DNA from: Clarkia xantiana subsp. parviflora
Taxonomy: Eukaryota; Streptophyta; Magnoliopsida; Myrtales; Onagraceae
Assembly (NCBI GenBank): GCA_036873135.1
Contig: JAPTYO010000008.1
Location: 26,934,761-26,998,760 of the forward strand
Direction: 5' to 3'
DNA length: 64,000 nt
A program made the position numbers and the translations under genes. Shown in pieces: positions 47,706-59,494 of the stretch. Within the stretch, counting starts at the first letter, position 1. Every line of letters begins with the position of its first letter. The notes beneath the pieces are model-generated. The model was not told where the DNA came from. It was given only the letters and a program-made list of their open reading frames with translations, and did not search any database.

Positions 47706-48810
47706 AAAGTGTTGCAGCTGCAAAATGCACCATATGGGCTTAAGTAGGCACCGATGGCGTGGTACAACAAAATTGGGACACATTTTCTGACTTAGGGTTC
47801 ATCAACTGTCCTAGTGAACCTACCTTGTTCATCAAGAAGCAGGAAGGATGTAAACTTTTAATTGTGAGCATCTATGTTGATGATTTAATATTCAACGGGA
47901 ATGATGCAGCAGTGTGTGAATAATTAAAAGTGTCAATGCAAAAAAGCTTTGATATGACTGACTTAGGAAGGATGAAGTACTTTCTTGGGGTAGAAGTAAT
48001 TCAAGATTCACAAGGCATTTGTATAACTCAGAAAATATGCAGAGGAGGTCCTAAGAAGATTCAAAATGGAAGATTGCAATGGAGTCAGAAGTCCAATTGT
48101 GCCAGGTACCAAAGCTCTGTATGATGAAGAGGGGAAGAGAGTTGATCCACTTGTACAAGCAAGCAATTGGAAGTCTCATGTTCCTTACAGTAACACGACC
48201 CGACCTGACCTACGTTGTAAGTTCAGTGAGCATATACATGGAGAAGCCTACAGAAGTTCATATGCAGACGGTTAAGAGAATCCTAAGGTATGTCAAACAA
48301 ACTACTGACTTAAGAATCTGCTACAAGAGAGATGGAGGATGATTAAATGCCTTCTCATATAGTGATTATGCTGGAGACTTAGAAGCAGAAGAAGCACCAG
48401 TGGCTATGACTTCATGCTGAGTTCAGGAGCAATCTCGTGGAGCTCCAAAAAGTAAAGAGTGGTCGGCCTCTCCACCACTAAAGCTGAATTCATCTCAGCA
48501 GCAGCTTGTATTTGTCAAGCAATATGGATTCAAATGTTACTAGACAACTTAGGAGAGAGTCAGGGCAAATGTATCACAATTCTTTGTGACAATAGCTCCA
48601 CAATTAAACTCTCCAAAACTCTGTCTTTTACGGAAGAGTAAACACATTCACATCAGGTACTTCTTTCTACGTGACCTAGTTGAAAATGGAAGCATCAAGC
48701 TGGAATATTGCAGATCAGAAGACCAAAATGCAGGCATCATGACAAAGCCACACAAGCTGGAGACATTTATCAAGCTCGGGATGGAATTGGGAGTATGTCA
48801 AGTTGAGTAA
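47706..48810 (+). pseudogene. pol: Copia H pol 3' part: RT and RNase H, other lineage
   Basis: Starts inside RT (APYGLK near 47741), then IVSIYVDDLIFNGND with the catalytic YVDD intact, and SMQKSFDMTDLGRMKYFLGVEVIQ. RNase H follows: MFLTVTRPDLTYVVSSVS, LSTTKAEFISAAACICQAIW, DNSSTIKLSK and KHIHIRYFFLRD, ending GVCQVE and a stop at 48808. Several frameshifts and stops. The motifs (FDMTDLGxMKYFLGxEV, KHIxIRYFFLRDLV) fit the Tork-type group of copia elements and differ from element A. The 5' two thirds are missing. Confidence 0.85.
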
Positions 48811-48844
48811 ACTGGTTGTTATGCATCAAGTTTAGGGGAGGCAT

Positions 48845-49087
48845 TGTTAAAAGATTTGTTAGTTAAGTTAGCTAGTCAATTAGCCGTTGAATAAAATACC
48901 TAGAGTCAAGGGACTCTTTGTTATGTTGTTTTCTGCTAGAAATAGATTAGGCAGTAAGTTAGACTTGTTTTCTGAAGTCTTATCTCATGGCTATATAAGA
49001 AGCATCTCTTTTCATCAATGAAAGATTGAGTTCTTTTGTTCAACTATCATAGTGTGTTTCGTATAATTAAGGCTCTGATTACTGACA
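48845..49087 (+). repeat. Probable 3' LTR of copia H (about 243 bp)
   Basis: Preceded by the purine tract TTTAGGGGAGGCA. Starts TGTTAAAAGATTTGTTAG, contains a TATA-like GGCTATATAAG and ends near TTACTGACA. No second copy is present, so the right edge is inferred. Confidence 0.6.
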
Positions 49088-51394
49088 GATTTTACAAGTT
49101 AATTGTGATGACACTACTACTCCAAATATATTTGAGTTTAATAACTATATATATAGTAAGCCATCTAAAATTTCGTAAATTTGATGGATAATTGTCTCGA
49201 CCTCAAATGAAATTTTTGATATCTAAGTGAATACAAGCTTAACTATCTAAAATCTCATTACATATGATGGATTATTTTGTCTTGAAGTGAAAATTATTGA
49301 TTCTTGAATGTCGTTATCAAAAGAATTATCATAACGTCATATTGTACTTGTTTAGTGTCCACTGTCGATGAAGTGGGTTCCATTTCGTGGTCTCATTTTA
49401 TCGAGAGGCCGGGTGAACTTGTCACTCATACTAACTTACCTACCTACTAATATGTATTGTTTGATGATGATGTATGTATAAAGTTAGTTAACATCATTGA
49501 AAATTAAATTATTAGGACACGAAAGGTGAGCTAGCTAGCTAGATTTGTTATGCCCTATCGATGGAGATTTGAGATCTTTGCTCTAATGAAAGAAAGCTTG
49601 ACTTGACAAAAGTGAATGGAACTATGTCGTTTTCGGATGTCCTATATTTTTTGGCTAAATTTTGGATGATTACCCATCTAATTATGCCTATCGGTTTAGA
49701 CATGTGATAATAACGACAAATATCGTTGAACACATCTGTTAAAGTGATTATTCTGTTTTGTTATTGAGATTTGAGGGGGTAATATGTACATTTTTATTTT
49801 ATATTATATATATGACCCAATCAAATTACGACACCCAAATATATAAGTACGGTTACTTTTTTCGGATACTAAGTAGATTTTATTTTTAGTATTAAACAAC
49901 CTAATGATTTATGTGGGGTATCAAGTAAATCTTTATTGGCTTAACACTCAACTACACACTTAATTGTTTATAAATGCGATATATAATATGGATTGAGGGA
50001 ATAAATTGTATAATCAATTGAAGCTTACTTTATTGGCAAACACAACTTCATTCTAAAGTTTGTTAGAGTACTTTCAATGATGAATTTATATGTTGAATTT
50101 CTTGTTCCTCCACTAACCGGTCACGTCATTGTCAACTTATCAAAGTGGAATTACTAAGTAAAATTGAATTTCTCTCTAATAATGAAGACCAAATTCCACT
50201 TCCATATTGGGACCCATATAATTTCATACTCACAATATAACTTTTTTTTGTTAAAAAAAAAACATTATAGATAAATTAAATATTCATATATTTTTAAAAA
50301 TACATACATAAACAAACCAATGAATGAGATTCAAGTGTTAAATTGACTTAATTAAATAATATGTACAAAATTATAAAACTATAATTGATGTTTTTAATTC
50401 GTCAAAGTTGGTCACTTTTATGTCAAGTATTCATATTTCAACTTTGACTGACGTATGTTGTCATCCCAAAATTCGAAAATCGACGTTGTTATGGTAATAG
50501 TTCAATTATTTATTTGCTTTAAAAAAAATCTACGATTGTTTTTGGTATTTAAAAACTTATATAAAAGTTACGAACATAATATATAAATGAGCACGGAATT
50601 TTGTTAAATATGATTGTTATAAATTTAAAAATATATTACAGAAAAATACAAACGGTAATGTCAAACTTGTCAACAAACAATATGAGATTCAAGTGTTAGA
50701 TCGTCTTAATTAAAGAAATGGAAAAAAAATATGTACAAAATCATAAAAATGAAATTTATATTTTAATAAAAAAAATTACCCATTTTATAAATACGTCAAA
50801 TTTTCAATTTAAGATCAAATATTTCGGATCCAACTTTGACCAACGTGTGTTGTTATCCAGAAATTCAAAACTCGACGTTGTTAGGGCTAGTTCAATTATT
50901 TACATACTATAATTTAAAAAAAAAAAAAACATGATTCTTTTGGTATTTAAAAATGTGTATAATAATTTATGAATATAATATATAAACGAGCATGTAATCT
51001 TTTTAAATAATGATTGCAATAATTTAAAAATTCATTACAAACTATATAAAAACAATACACATGTGTAATTATTGATATAATGATAGCGATTAATCATATT
51101 CATTGAATTGATATTATTTCATCATAATCAGCGTATATTTCTTATTCGTCGATTGACATATTTTGATTCAACATCGTTAGCAGATTCACGTTTATGCACA
51201 TTAATCAGATGAATATTAGTAAATCGGTTATGGGTGAAGTCCTCATGTGTTTTAGCTAATGATTTCCACTATACATAAATAAAAAAATATATTGTATTCA
51301 ACCTAAAATTTTTATTTTTATAAAAGCGTATCAACAAAATATATATATTTTATATAATAATATAATAATATAATAAATAAATTACATAGAAATA
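49088..51394. other. AT-rich spacer with one duplication
   Basis: No gene recognised. Contains the tandem duplication listed separately and simple AT runs. Confidence 0.5.
50325..51055. repeat. Direct tandem duplication, about 358 bp step
   Basis: TGAGATTCAAGTGTTA begins both copies (50325 and 50683). Both continue with ATGTACAAAAT, AACTTTGAC, CGACGTTGTTA and TTTTGGTATTTAAAAA in the same order. Copies are about 80% alike by eye, so it is old. Confidence 0.8.
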
Positions 51395-51604
51395 TGTAGG
51401 ATTATGGGGGATAAATACTACGCAAACATACAAGGTACATGCTATGTAAACAGATTACGCAGCGGAATATAGGGCACATACCTACAATGCTTTCCGTAGA
51501 CCCTAGATCTTCTAGGGGAGTTCTCGTTCCGCCGGTCGATTGCCGTAAGGATTCTTGTTAAGGAATACCTACGCCGATTTGTCTCCACAGCAAAGTCTCT
51601 TGTC
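51395..51604 (-). repeat. Broken copia LTR next to element J
   Basis: The first 210 bp (plus-strand order) of an LTR like the solo LTR at 22638 (TGTAGGATTATGG). It stops where element J begins; no continuation is found beyond J. Confidence 0.75.
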
Positions 51605-52207
51605 GTTGATGGATCACGGGGCTAGATACTACGGAAACATAATAAACAAGTTACATGCTTGTAATCAGAATTACGCAGTGGAAGATATGAACATACCTCA
51701 AACCTTTTCTGTAGTCCCGAGATCTTGCTGAGGGAGTTCTCGATCCACCAGACGGAACCCGTAGAGGTTCTTGTTAAGGAAGCCCTACGCGGTATGGTCT
51801 CCACAACAAAGCATCTGATCGATTCTTGGTAGGGACGGATCTCCAGAGTGTTTGCTCGAAGCAAATTGGCACACCCTTGGTGTCTCAGGTGGTTCGGCTA
51901 AAACTTGTGTCTAAGGGGGATGGTTTTTCTCTCAAATCACCACAAAGGAGGAATTGTGAATTACCCTAATAAAATCCCTAACACCCACTATTTATAGAAG
52001 GAGCAAAGTGGACAAAAGTCCACTTTGCCTTCTCCTAAGTTTCGGCCGGCCTATGTTGTATAAGGGAGGCCCAATTTTGGGCCTCTCATGTCAATTGGGA
52101 TTTGGGTCAAGCCCAATTTCCCTAATGTGACATTTACCCAATTTCTTAGGTAACATATACATATTAATGGGCTTCCATTTATGGCGCCCAATCACCATAT
52201 GCTAACA
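51605..52207 (-). repeat. 3' LTR of copia J (603 bp)
   Basis: Plus-strand text starts TGATGGATCACGG and ends ATGCTAACA, followed by GCACCCACTC, the purine-tract complement. Palindrome at 52005-52026. Confidence 0.9.
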
Positions 52208-53345
52208 GCACCCACTCGCCGGGATGGGAGGGTGCCTATTAATGTATAGTTGTCAAAATCGCATCAACATTTCACTATTCTGATCTTGCCCCTGCTTCTG
52301 AATAGTTCATACGAGGTTTGCCGTGCGACCGGCGGATACGACGGGCATCGTGCTACTCATATGTTAGGAGTGTTGTAGCGCCCGCGGAACGTTGATTCCC
52401 TATCTCAAATCAACCTGTTAAAAACATAAAATTGTATCGCGCTGTATCCTAGGTCAACTGATAATTCTTCAATTGCCCAGTTTCCACATAGGGATACTTC
52501 TCCAAGGCATCCGTACAAGTATTCACAACATTCAACTAATATCTGGTTGGTGGCCACCTAGTGAATACAAGATTCGGTGAATTATAGGTGAACTTGACCA
52601 TCCCCATCACTCATACCCTTAGTCAAACCCAACCGGTTTCCAAAGACGTGGTAACTTGACCTTTTTCTTCAGCAATGCGTTCATACGCCGGGAAGCGAAC
52701 ATTGAGCCTGACCTTAGATATGAGTTCTGAGTTCATGAGGATACTTCGGGCGCCTCTTCATAAGGCTCCCTGGATCAATCACACGCTCAAGGTGAAGAAG
52801 TTTGCACCCATCTGAATCTCAAGGATTCTACCTAGCACAATCGAGCATGACCCCGTGGTCGAACATGGCACGCGTAGTATGAAGCACGTGTCGATAGAAT
52901 ACCCGAACAACGTCAAGCGTGGGATATGTCAATGATGCTGTCGCAGATTTTAATCTGGCCCAGAATGTGGTTAATGACGAACAGAGTTTATCACCGGCGA
53001 TGTGCAAAACGAAGATCATGTCGTGTTACTCCAAAACCAAATGATCTTTTTGCGTAACCAAGTTTATCCAATTGGTTCTTAGCCAGTCTTGCTGCGGCAG
53101 AGGTCCCCCTCTCCTACAAGACGACCGTGCCCGTGTGATAAGGCAAGGCCCACATTCGACATAATTTAGGCAGAGGATTGCGTCCTCCTATGACTTAGTT
53201 TATAGACCGTAAAATATGATGTAATCAAACACTATGACGTCGATGAATCATAAACTCGAATTGCAATTCTCTCATTTATAAAAAACGTAACTTTTAATTA
53301 TCAAAATATTACCACGGACACACGCCGACATTTAAACCCTACGCT
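52208..53345 (-). other. Copia J 3' untranslated region
   Basis: Inverted homologue of 3566-4688 and 40164-41197. No frame is conserved among the three. Confidence 0.75.
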
Positions 53346-55190
53346 ATCAAAACAGTTTAACATGATTTTCAAATTTCTCCTTGCGTAGTGGTTTAGTTAA
53401 TGGGTCCGCTACCATGTCATTAGTGGGCGAGTATTCTAAAGTGATTATATTTTCTTCTACCATAGATTTAGCATAATTATATTTCACATCAATGTGTTTA
53501 GTCCTACTATGGTACTTTGGATTCTTTACTGCCGCAATAGTTGCCTGACTGTCAGAGTATACCTTCACAGGCTTACTCCCGACATAGCCACCAAGCAGCG
53601 CAGTAAGAAGCCTTTTCAGCCAGACCGCATCCTGTGCATTCTTGGAGAGAGCAACGAATACCGATTCCATAGTAGACAGCGCGACACATGATTGCTTCTT
53701 GCTCGTCCATGAAATGGCGGCATCAGAAATGAGAAACACTGCTCCAGTGGTGGACTTACGACCGTCTGGATCGCCACCATGGTCGGCGTCACTGAATACA
53801 GTCAATTCTAACTTCCAGCCCTCATAGCACAGTACTTAGTCGGCAGTACCTTTCAGATATCGCATGATCCGCTTTACAACTTTTAAATGTTGATAGCCAA
53901 GGTCTGATTGGAATCTTGCTACTAGGCCCACAGCGTAACAGATGTCCGGGCGAGTGCAAAGCATGACCTACATGAGACTTCCGACCATGCTTAAATACTC
54001 TGCACTCCTCATCTGTTTACGCTCTTGCTAGTTCTTCGGACCGTCGCGCTTTGACAACGCGCACTCGAACACTACCGGCGTTTTCACGGGTTTCGCATCT
54101 TGTAATCTAAACATTTTCAATAGTTTGTTAATGTAGGCTTCCTGAGATAGACATAATCTCCGGGCGGCACGATCTCTAGCAAACTTAATGCCAAAGATGT
54201 GTGTAGCATCTCCCAAGTCTTTCATCTCAAATACAGATGCCAACCGGGACTTTGATTCATGCATGAAACTCACATCGTTCCCAGCAATGAGTATGTCATC
54301 CACGTATAAAATTAAAATGACGTACTTAGACCCAGAGATCTTTGTATACACGCATGGATCCTCGTGAAGATTCACGAATCTGTTTCCAACGATTTACTCG
54401 TGGAATCTGCGGTACCATTGCCGAGGCGATTGTTTAAGACCGTAAATGGATCTTTGAAGTTTACAAACTTTACGTTTGTTACCATGAGTAATGAAACCCT
54501 CTGGTTGCTCCATATATATATATATATCTCTTCCTCCAGGTTTCCGTGGAGGAATGAGGTCTTAACATCCATTTGGTGCATATCTAGATCGAGGCATGCG
54601 ACCAGGGCTAGGATTGCCCTAATTGTGGTGTACCGCATAGTTGGTGAGTATGTCTCATCAAAGTCCACTCCGTGAAGCTGGGTGTATCCTTCCGCAACTA
54701 GTCGAGCTTTGTATCGCTCTACATTTCCATCAGTAGTGAATTTCAGTTTCAGAATCCACTTAGCCCCTATGGCCCTGCGATTATCAGATAAATCAACTAA
54801 AGACCATACCGAATTGGCTTTCATTGAGGCGATCTCTTCCTCCATTGCTTTCCTCATTTGCTTTGCTTGAGTTCCTTTCAACGCTTCTTGAACCGTTACC
54901 GGTTCGTCAACAGAAGTTAGTGTGAATATCTCACCCTTTTCGATGGGATATTTCTTGGGAGAAGTTCGATGCCTTTGACTTCATCTAGGCTCGTTAATCC
55001 CATCTTGAGTCTGAACGTTGCTCCCACTCGGAATAATGCTTTTTATCGGAGCATCACTCCCACTGGGAACAAGGGCAGTGCTAGAACCTTGACCTACAAC
55101 TTTTCTTGGACGACCTCTCAGTCTCGGGATTCTACCTCCGAGATTAATTCCTTTTTCACTAGGACCTGGAACCAAGTTGGTTAATCCACT
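53346..55190 (-). pseudogene. pol: Copia J pol: RT and RNase H
   Basis: The linker and N-terminal RT lie in one frame (55175 down to about 54520) with KRRAIGAKWILKLKF-type sequence, ERYKARLVAEGYTQLHGV and MDVKTSFLHGNLEEEIY. A run of alternating AT at 54513-54529 then shifts the frame. The rest of RT (ILYVDDILIAGND, catalytic residues intact) and RNase H (SDADHGGDPDGRKSTTG, SWTSKKQSCVALSTMES, KHIDVKYNYAKSMV) follow in the second frame, with stops between 54028 and 53805. Compared with element A it keeps YVDD and fewer stops, so it is the better copy of this lineage. Confidence 0.88.
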
Positions 55191-55197
55191 CCTACAG

Positions 55198-56282
55198 GAA
55201 ATAATGGGTAGGTTTTATAATGTTTAATTTTTATTATAAATATTATCTCTAGATTGATTTTTCTTTTTTGTGTGTAGCTAAAATTGTCATATTCTATTAC
55301 ATTAATTTTTCAAATAATATTAAATTGAACAAAAAATATTAATATTTTATAACTAAATATTTAAATATATATAATATATAATAAAGTTACAAAAATATAA
55401 TTTTGGATGATATAATGTGTCGTTCAGCATTAAGAATTAGTTAGAAAACTAGAATTCTACATTGAATTAGTAATCGATAAATGACCAACACTCCAAAGTC
55501 AAATGTTAAATAAAATAATCAAACATTCAATTGTCTTTTGGCTTCGGCCTTCATGAGTCATGCCCAGAAAAAAATAGTGTCTTTAGTTTTTTTTTTTTCC
55601 TCGTAATAGTGCTTTTAGCTTACATGAAGATGAAAGAGAAATAATAAATATGAGAAATAGTAGTTATATATATGACAGTAACAGATTTCAGTCTCTAATA
55701 TATGAGACACGGACTACTAGAAGTTAGAGGGTAATATAGTCCGAACAATAATAAACAAAAGAGATTAAAAAAATCTGACTTTTTAAGTTACAGGTGTCAG
55801 TCACTAGATGGAGTGTCGGAACATGATAGGGGTTCCGACGTCGGACCCCTATCATTTCTCTTACTGCAAAGAGGCCCCGCAACATCGAATAATAAGATGA
55901 AAGCTATACTTCAACCTATCAAAGGTATTCAACTATCAACTTTATTGCTTCTTCCAATACATCTGGAAAAATTCCACTGTTGAGTTGTTTCATATATCTC
56001 TATGTTGTATTAATCAATTGCATTTGTTGTGCTCAGCTTTATATATATATATCTCTCTCGTGTGCCAACTGCATATGTGTTGCATTTATGGGTAACACAT
56101 GTCTTCCAAATTTCCAATAGCCATGTTGAGTCGTAACATCTATACATTTATTCATTGCCTTTCAAGTGCTCAATAAAATGCTCTTGCTCCAATTTGGTTT
56201 TGATATGAATGCACCCTGTGGTTATTATTATTATTTTTTTTAATTTTTTTATGGATTCCTGAGTTCTAAGTGATAGGGGTGT
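55198..56282. other. AT-rich spacer
   Basis: No gene. GGGGTCCGACGTCGGACCCC-like symmetric sequence lies near 55829-55852 (GGGGTTCCGACGTCGGACCCC with flanking ATGATAGG and CCTATCAT), a short strong palindrome. Confidence 0.5.
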
Positions 56283-56490
56283 TTCTGTTATGCTTCTGGA
56301 GCATGATGCTTCTGCTACAAATTAGGACTAAATTGATACAGTAAAAAAAAAATAAGGACCAGTTTCATGAGTTAATTATTTGGGTAACGGGCTGGTTCGG
56401 TTATAATCAATCTGATTCGGTTTGTATCAGAGCTTATAACGGTGTTAGACGGAAATCGTTTCACCACAAGTGCACTGCTGATGCTGGAAA

Positions 56491-57962
56491 CGGTTCTTCC
56501 ATGATCCATCCCGTGTGCGTAACGGTAACAAGATCATCATAAATCCTAGATTCTGGGTAGCTGCAAGAGAATTGGGGTGAGTTAAATTGAATTGATGGGC
56601 TCTTCTTTAAAATCTCCAGGACCGGTGAACGAATGCCTTCTGCCCTGCTTCAGTATGATGCCGAAGTCGGTGATGTCTCCATCAAATTAGAAAAAGCTCA
56701 ATTCGCTGCCTATAAATTAGACTCCACGCTCGTAAATTTGAGGTAATGTTACAATGATTGCGGTAATTGTGAGCTGTATGATAAGATTATTCATTCTTAT
56801 GCTTCTGTGACGTAATTTGTGGGAAAGGTTAAAAAGTTTGAATGCAATATCCAATTATTGGCCTAGTTTATAACAATTTGAGCTTAGCTATTAAGTGTGG
56901 ATCTGAAACCTTTTAACATTTCTTTACTGGTTAGTAGGCAATAAGTATAGCTGATAATTGACATGCGTTGGTGTCATAACTACTGGATTAAGAATTTCAA
57001 TTGTTTAGCTTTGTTGCTAAATTGGGGTTTGTGAAACTGACTATTGGATGGGGTTATTAGCAAATTGGGTGAATGAGAGCTGAAATTTTTATCAAACCAT
57101 TAAGTAGAACTCTATTAAGTAGAACTCTCTGAGCATGAAAGCCATAGCTTTGGAGGCACGTAATGAAATGACTTTTAGTGAACATATAATGTTGATGGTA
57201 TGGTATCAGACACCATGTTTTCATAATTAAAACTCCCCTCCAATTACTATGGTTAATGACTAGTAATATTATTAATGATGATCAACAATCAACATGGTGC
57301 TCTTTCATTGCATTGTGTGGCTGAAATTAGTATCATATGCTCACACAAACTAGGATACGGGGTGTCTTTCCAAGTCTCTCTAAAGTCTAAGATACCTTGT
57401 TATTTTGGCCGGTGCTTTTCTCTTAGAAAACTCAAAACAAAAATATATTTCACAAAATTATATATAATTTAGCCCAAAGTTAGTTGGCGTTTGTTAAAAA
57501 TGAGTTTAGTTAACATTTATTTTTCCTGCAACCAACATCTGTTAAGGGCTCCAACTCAAATGACTAAGGTTTTCTGTTGTGACTATCATAAAAATAATAT
57601 CACATAATTACCATATGATCCTTCTTAGATTCTTAAAAGTCCGTTCTTCATATGTAATACCATCTTTCAGTTGAAAAATTTGGATTACTACATGTTTATT
57701 ATCGCGTCTTACCTTCCCAGTGAATTCATTTCAACAGTTATCAAGCACAAAAGGCATACTAATTGACTTGATTTTCATCATATTCATGATTGCAGTGGAA
57801 GATGCCCTACCTCAGCCCTACCTGAACTCACTCCACGACATCAGCGATGAACCCACTTGCATGATGCCCTTCAACTTTGAGTTTGAGCAGCACGCGCTCA
57901 CGAAGCAGATGACGGAGCTCATCTACAGAGAAGCCCTCGCCTTCAACCTCGAGTATGAATAG
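56491..57962 (+). pseudogene. Captured cellular gene fragment, product not recognised
   Basis: Three exon-like blocks. 56491-56576 reads RFFHDPSRVRNGNKIIINPR and continues FWVAARELG. After a 43-bp GT...AG gap (56577-56619), 56620-56742 reads in phase GERMPSALLQYDAEVGDVS, KLEKAQFAAYKLDSTLVNLR and ends at a donor AG|GTAATG. A last block, 57796-57962 after TTGCAG, reads VEDALPQPYLNSLHDISDEP, ends IYREALAFNLEYE and a stop. The phase of the second and third blocks does not join directly, so an exon between them is missing or unrecognised. A stop lies just upstream of the first block, so no start is available. Codon use and sequence complexity look like a host gene rather than a transposon. I do not know the family. 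Confidence 0.5.
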
Positions 57963-59077
57963 AAGACACTGAATTTTCGGTTGCCTTTGTCAGATCCATA
58001 TCAGAAATGATGATTAATTTTTTAGTGTACATATGACCTCGTCAATCACTGGTGGATGACACTGCTACCATAGTTATCTACTCCACTGCACAATGATGGA
58101 TAGATGATGATTTGATGATATGTATCTGTTTGTTATTCTTTAATAAATTAACTAAGGCAACTTATTGTTGTATATTTGTTGTTGCTACTGATGTTCATTA
58201 GCTTCTTTTCATAGAATAATATTTGCAAGAATTTTATTTATTTCTTTAGTCTCGTTATTAGGTACATACATGCTTTAATCATTTGTGTTAAAATAAACTT
58301 TTAGTCATATAGCTACCTAAACACGGTTGGATCCTCGTAGGCTCGTAGTAGCCTCTTTCAAATATGATTCAATTGAGTCTATGTATGGCAAATTTTCATA
58401 CTGCATGATTGATGATATGAGATGTACTGTATGATGATGATTGGAAGAGCAAGCGAAGCATAATGAAGAATATATATAAATTGATAAGGATACCCAGATC
58501 GATATTAGCATAAGTTGATCCTAAACTTGACCATGCATCAACAAGAAGTTGATCCATGGTTAGCAGGTAGGTTTAGGAGTAAAATTGGTATGCACCATTT
58601 TCATATCGTTCCCTAAATCGGCAAACCACAGAAGGAGAATATTCATAGGACGGATTCGACCATTCAAATTTTATCAACACATTTTGAGAATAAACTATCA
58701 AGTAACTAAAGTAGAAGTTATAGTACCGACAGTAGTCTAGATGCTCGATGATCAAGCACAATTTTGTATAGTCAGGACAAATGAACAACTGCAGCAAAGG
58801 TCTGCCGAAATCCAAAATTGTCCACTTTTATATACAGTAGTACAATCCTGACCAATAGCAACATATGCATCCTACTAAGGTCTACCCAATAATGAATTTT
58901 TACATACAAAATAAGCATAAAATCCAAAATGAAATCACGTTCACATTCTCTTCATCGTTGCGACTGAAAAGAAGGCCACATCAAACTAACCATTCAAGTG
59001 GTAAGCTCGTTAGAGGATTATCTCTTAGATAAGGATTGCTGAGCTCAAAAGCACCGGCTCCATTGACCTCTCCTTGT

Positions 59078-59368
59078 TCACCATAGCCACTCCCTGAGAG
59101 GAGCCAGACGGTGCCACCCCGAGCCGTTGATCAAATCTCCATCCTTTTTGGTAATCTTCTTCTTATCTAATTCCAAACACAGCGAGCGGTCTGATGACGA
59201 CGAGAAATAAACAAATAGTAATTGAAGAAAAGAAAACGCAGTCAAGATCACGTAGGGAAGGAGGAGAGATAACATCATTTCCAACACGTAACGCAAGATG
59301 AAAGGAGGTTCCAAACATAACACTGTTATAAACTCCGTTAAGAACGAATTTGGTTTTATTATAATCAA
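59078..59368 (-). CDS. Open frame reading inward from the right arm, doubtful
   Basis: 96 codons, starting within the inverted repeat. It has a hydrophobic stretch (MLSLLLPYVILTAFSFLQLL) and then a polar tail DKKKITKKDGDLINGSG ending REWLW. Could be a second captured exon with a membrane or signal segment, or chance. No homologue recognised. Confidence 0.2.
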   Translation of the reverse strand: MIIIKPNSFLTEFITVLCLEPPFILRYVLEMMLSLLLPYVILTAFSFLQLLFVYFSSSSDRSLCLELDKKKITKKDGDLINGSGWHRLAPLREWLW

Positions 59369-59494
59369 ACCAGACCGATACTAAATAAATTAACTCATAG
59401 TAACTGCCTAACTGGTCCTTATTTTTTTAATTGTGTCAATTTTAGTCCTTAATTGAACCAAAAGCATTATGCTCGAGAATCATAGCAGAAACAC

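Larger units (their letters stand above)
51605..55197 (-). mobile_element. Copia element J, inverted, 5'-truncated
   Basis: Read right to left: RT linker, RT, RNase H, 3' untranslated region, purine tract, 3' LTR (51605-52207). It stops abruptly at about 55197 inside the linker. The closest relative in the window is element A. Confidence 0.87.
56283..59494. mobile_element. Inverted-repeat element with captured gene piece (Pack-MULE-like)
   Basis: The left end (56283 on: GGTGTTTCTGTTATGCTTCT, then ATTAGGACTAAATTGA, AATAAGGACCAG, GAGTTAATT) and right end (down from 59494, same sequence on the other strand) are inverted copies over about 170 bp. The 3.2-kb interior contains exon-intron-like sequence on the plus strand. 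Long terminal inverted repeats around a gene piece are the definition of Pack-MULEs. I could not confirm a 9-bp duplication (outer flanks AAGTGATAG and AAAATATAT agree only in part), so Mutator origin is likely but not proven. Confidence 0.65.
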
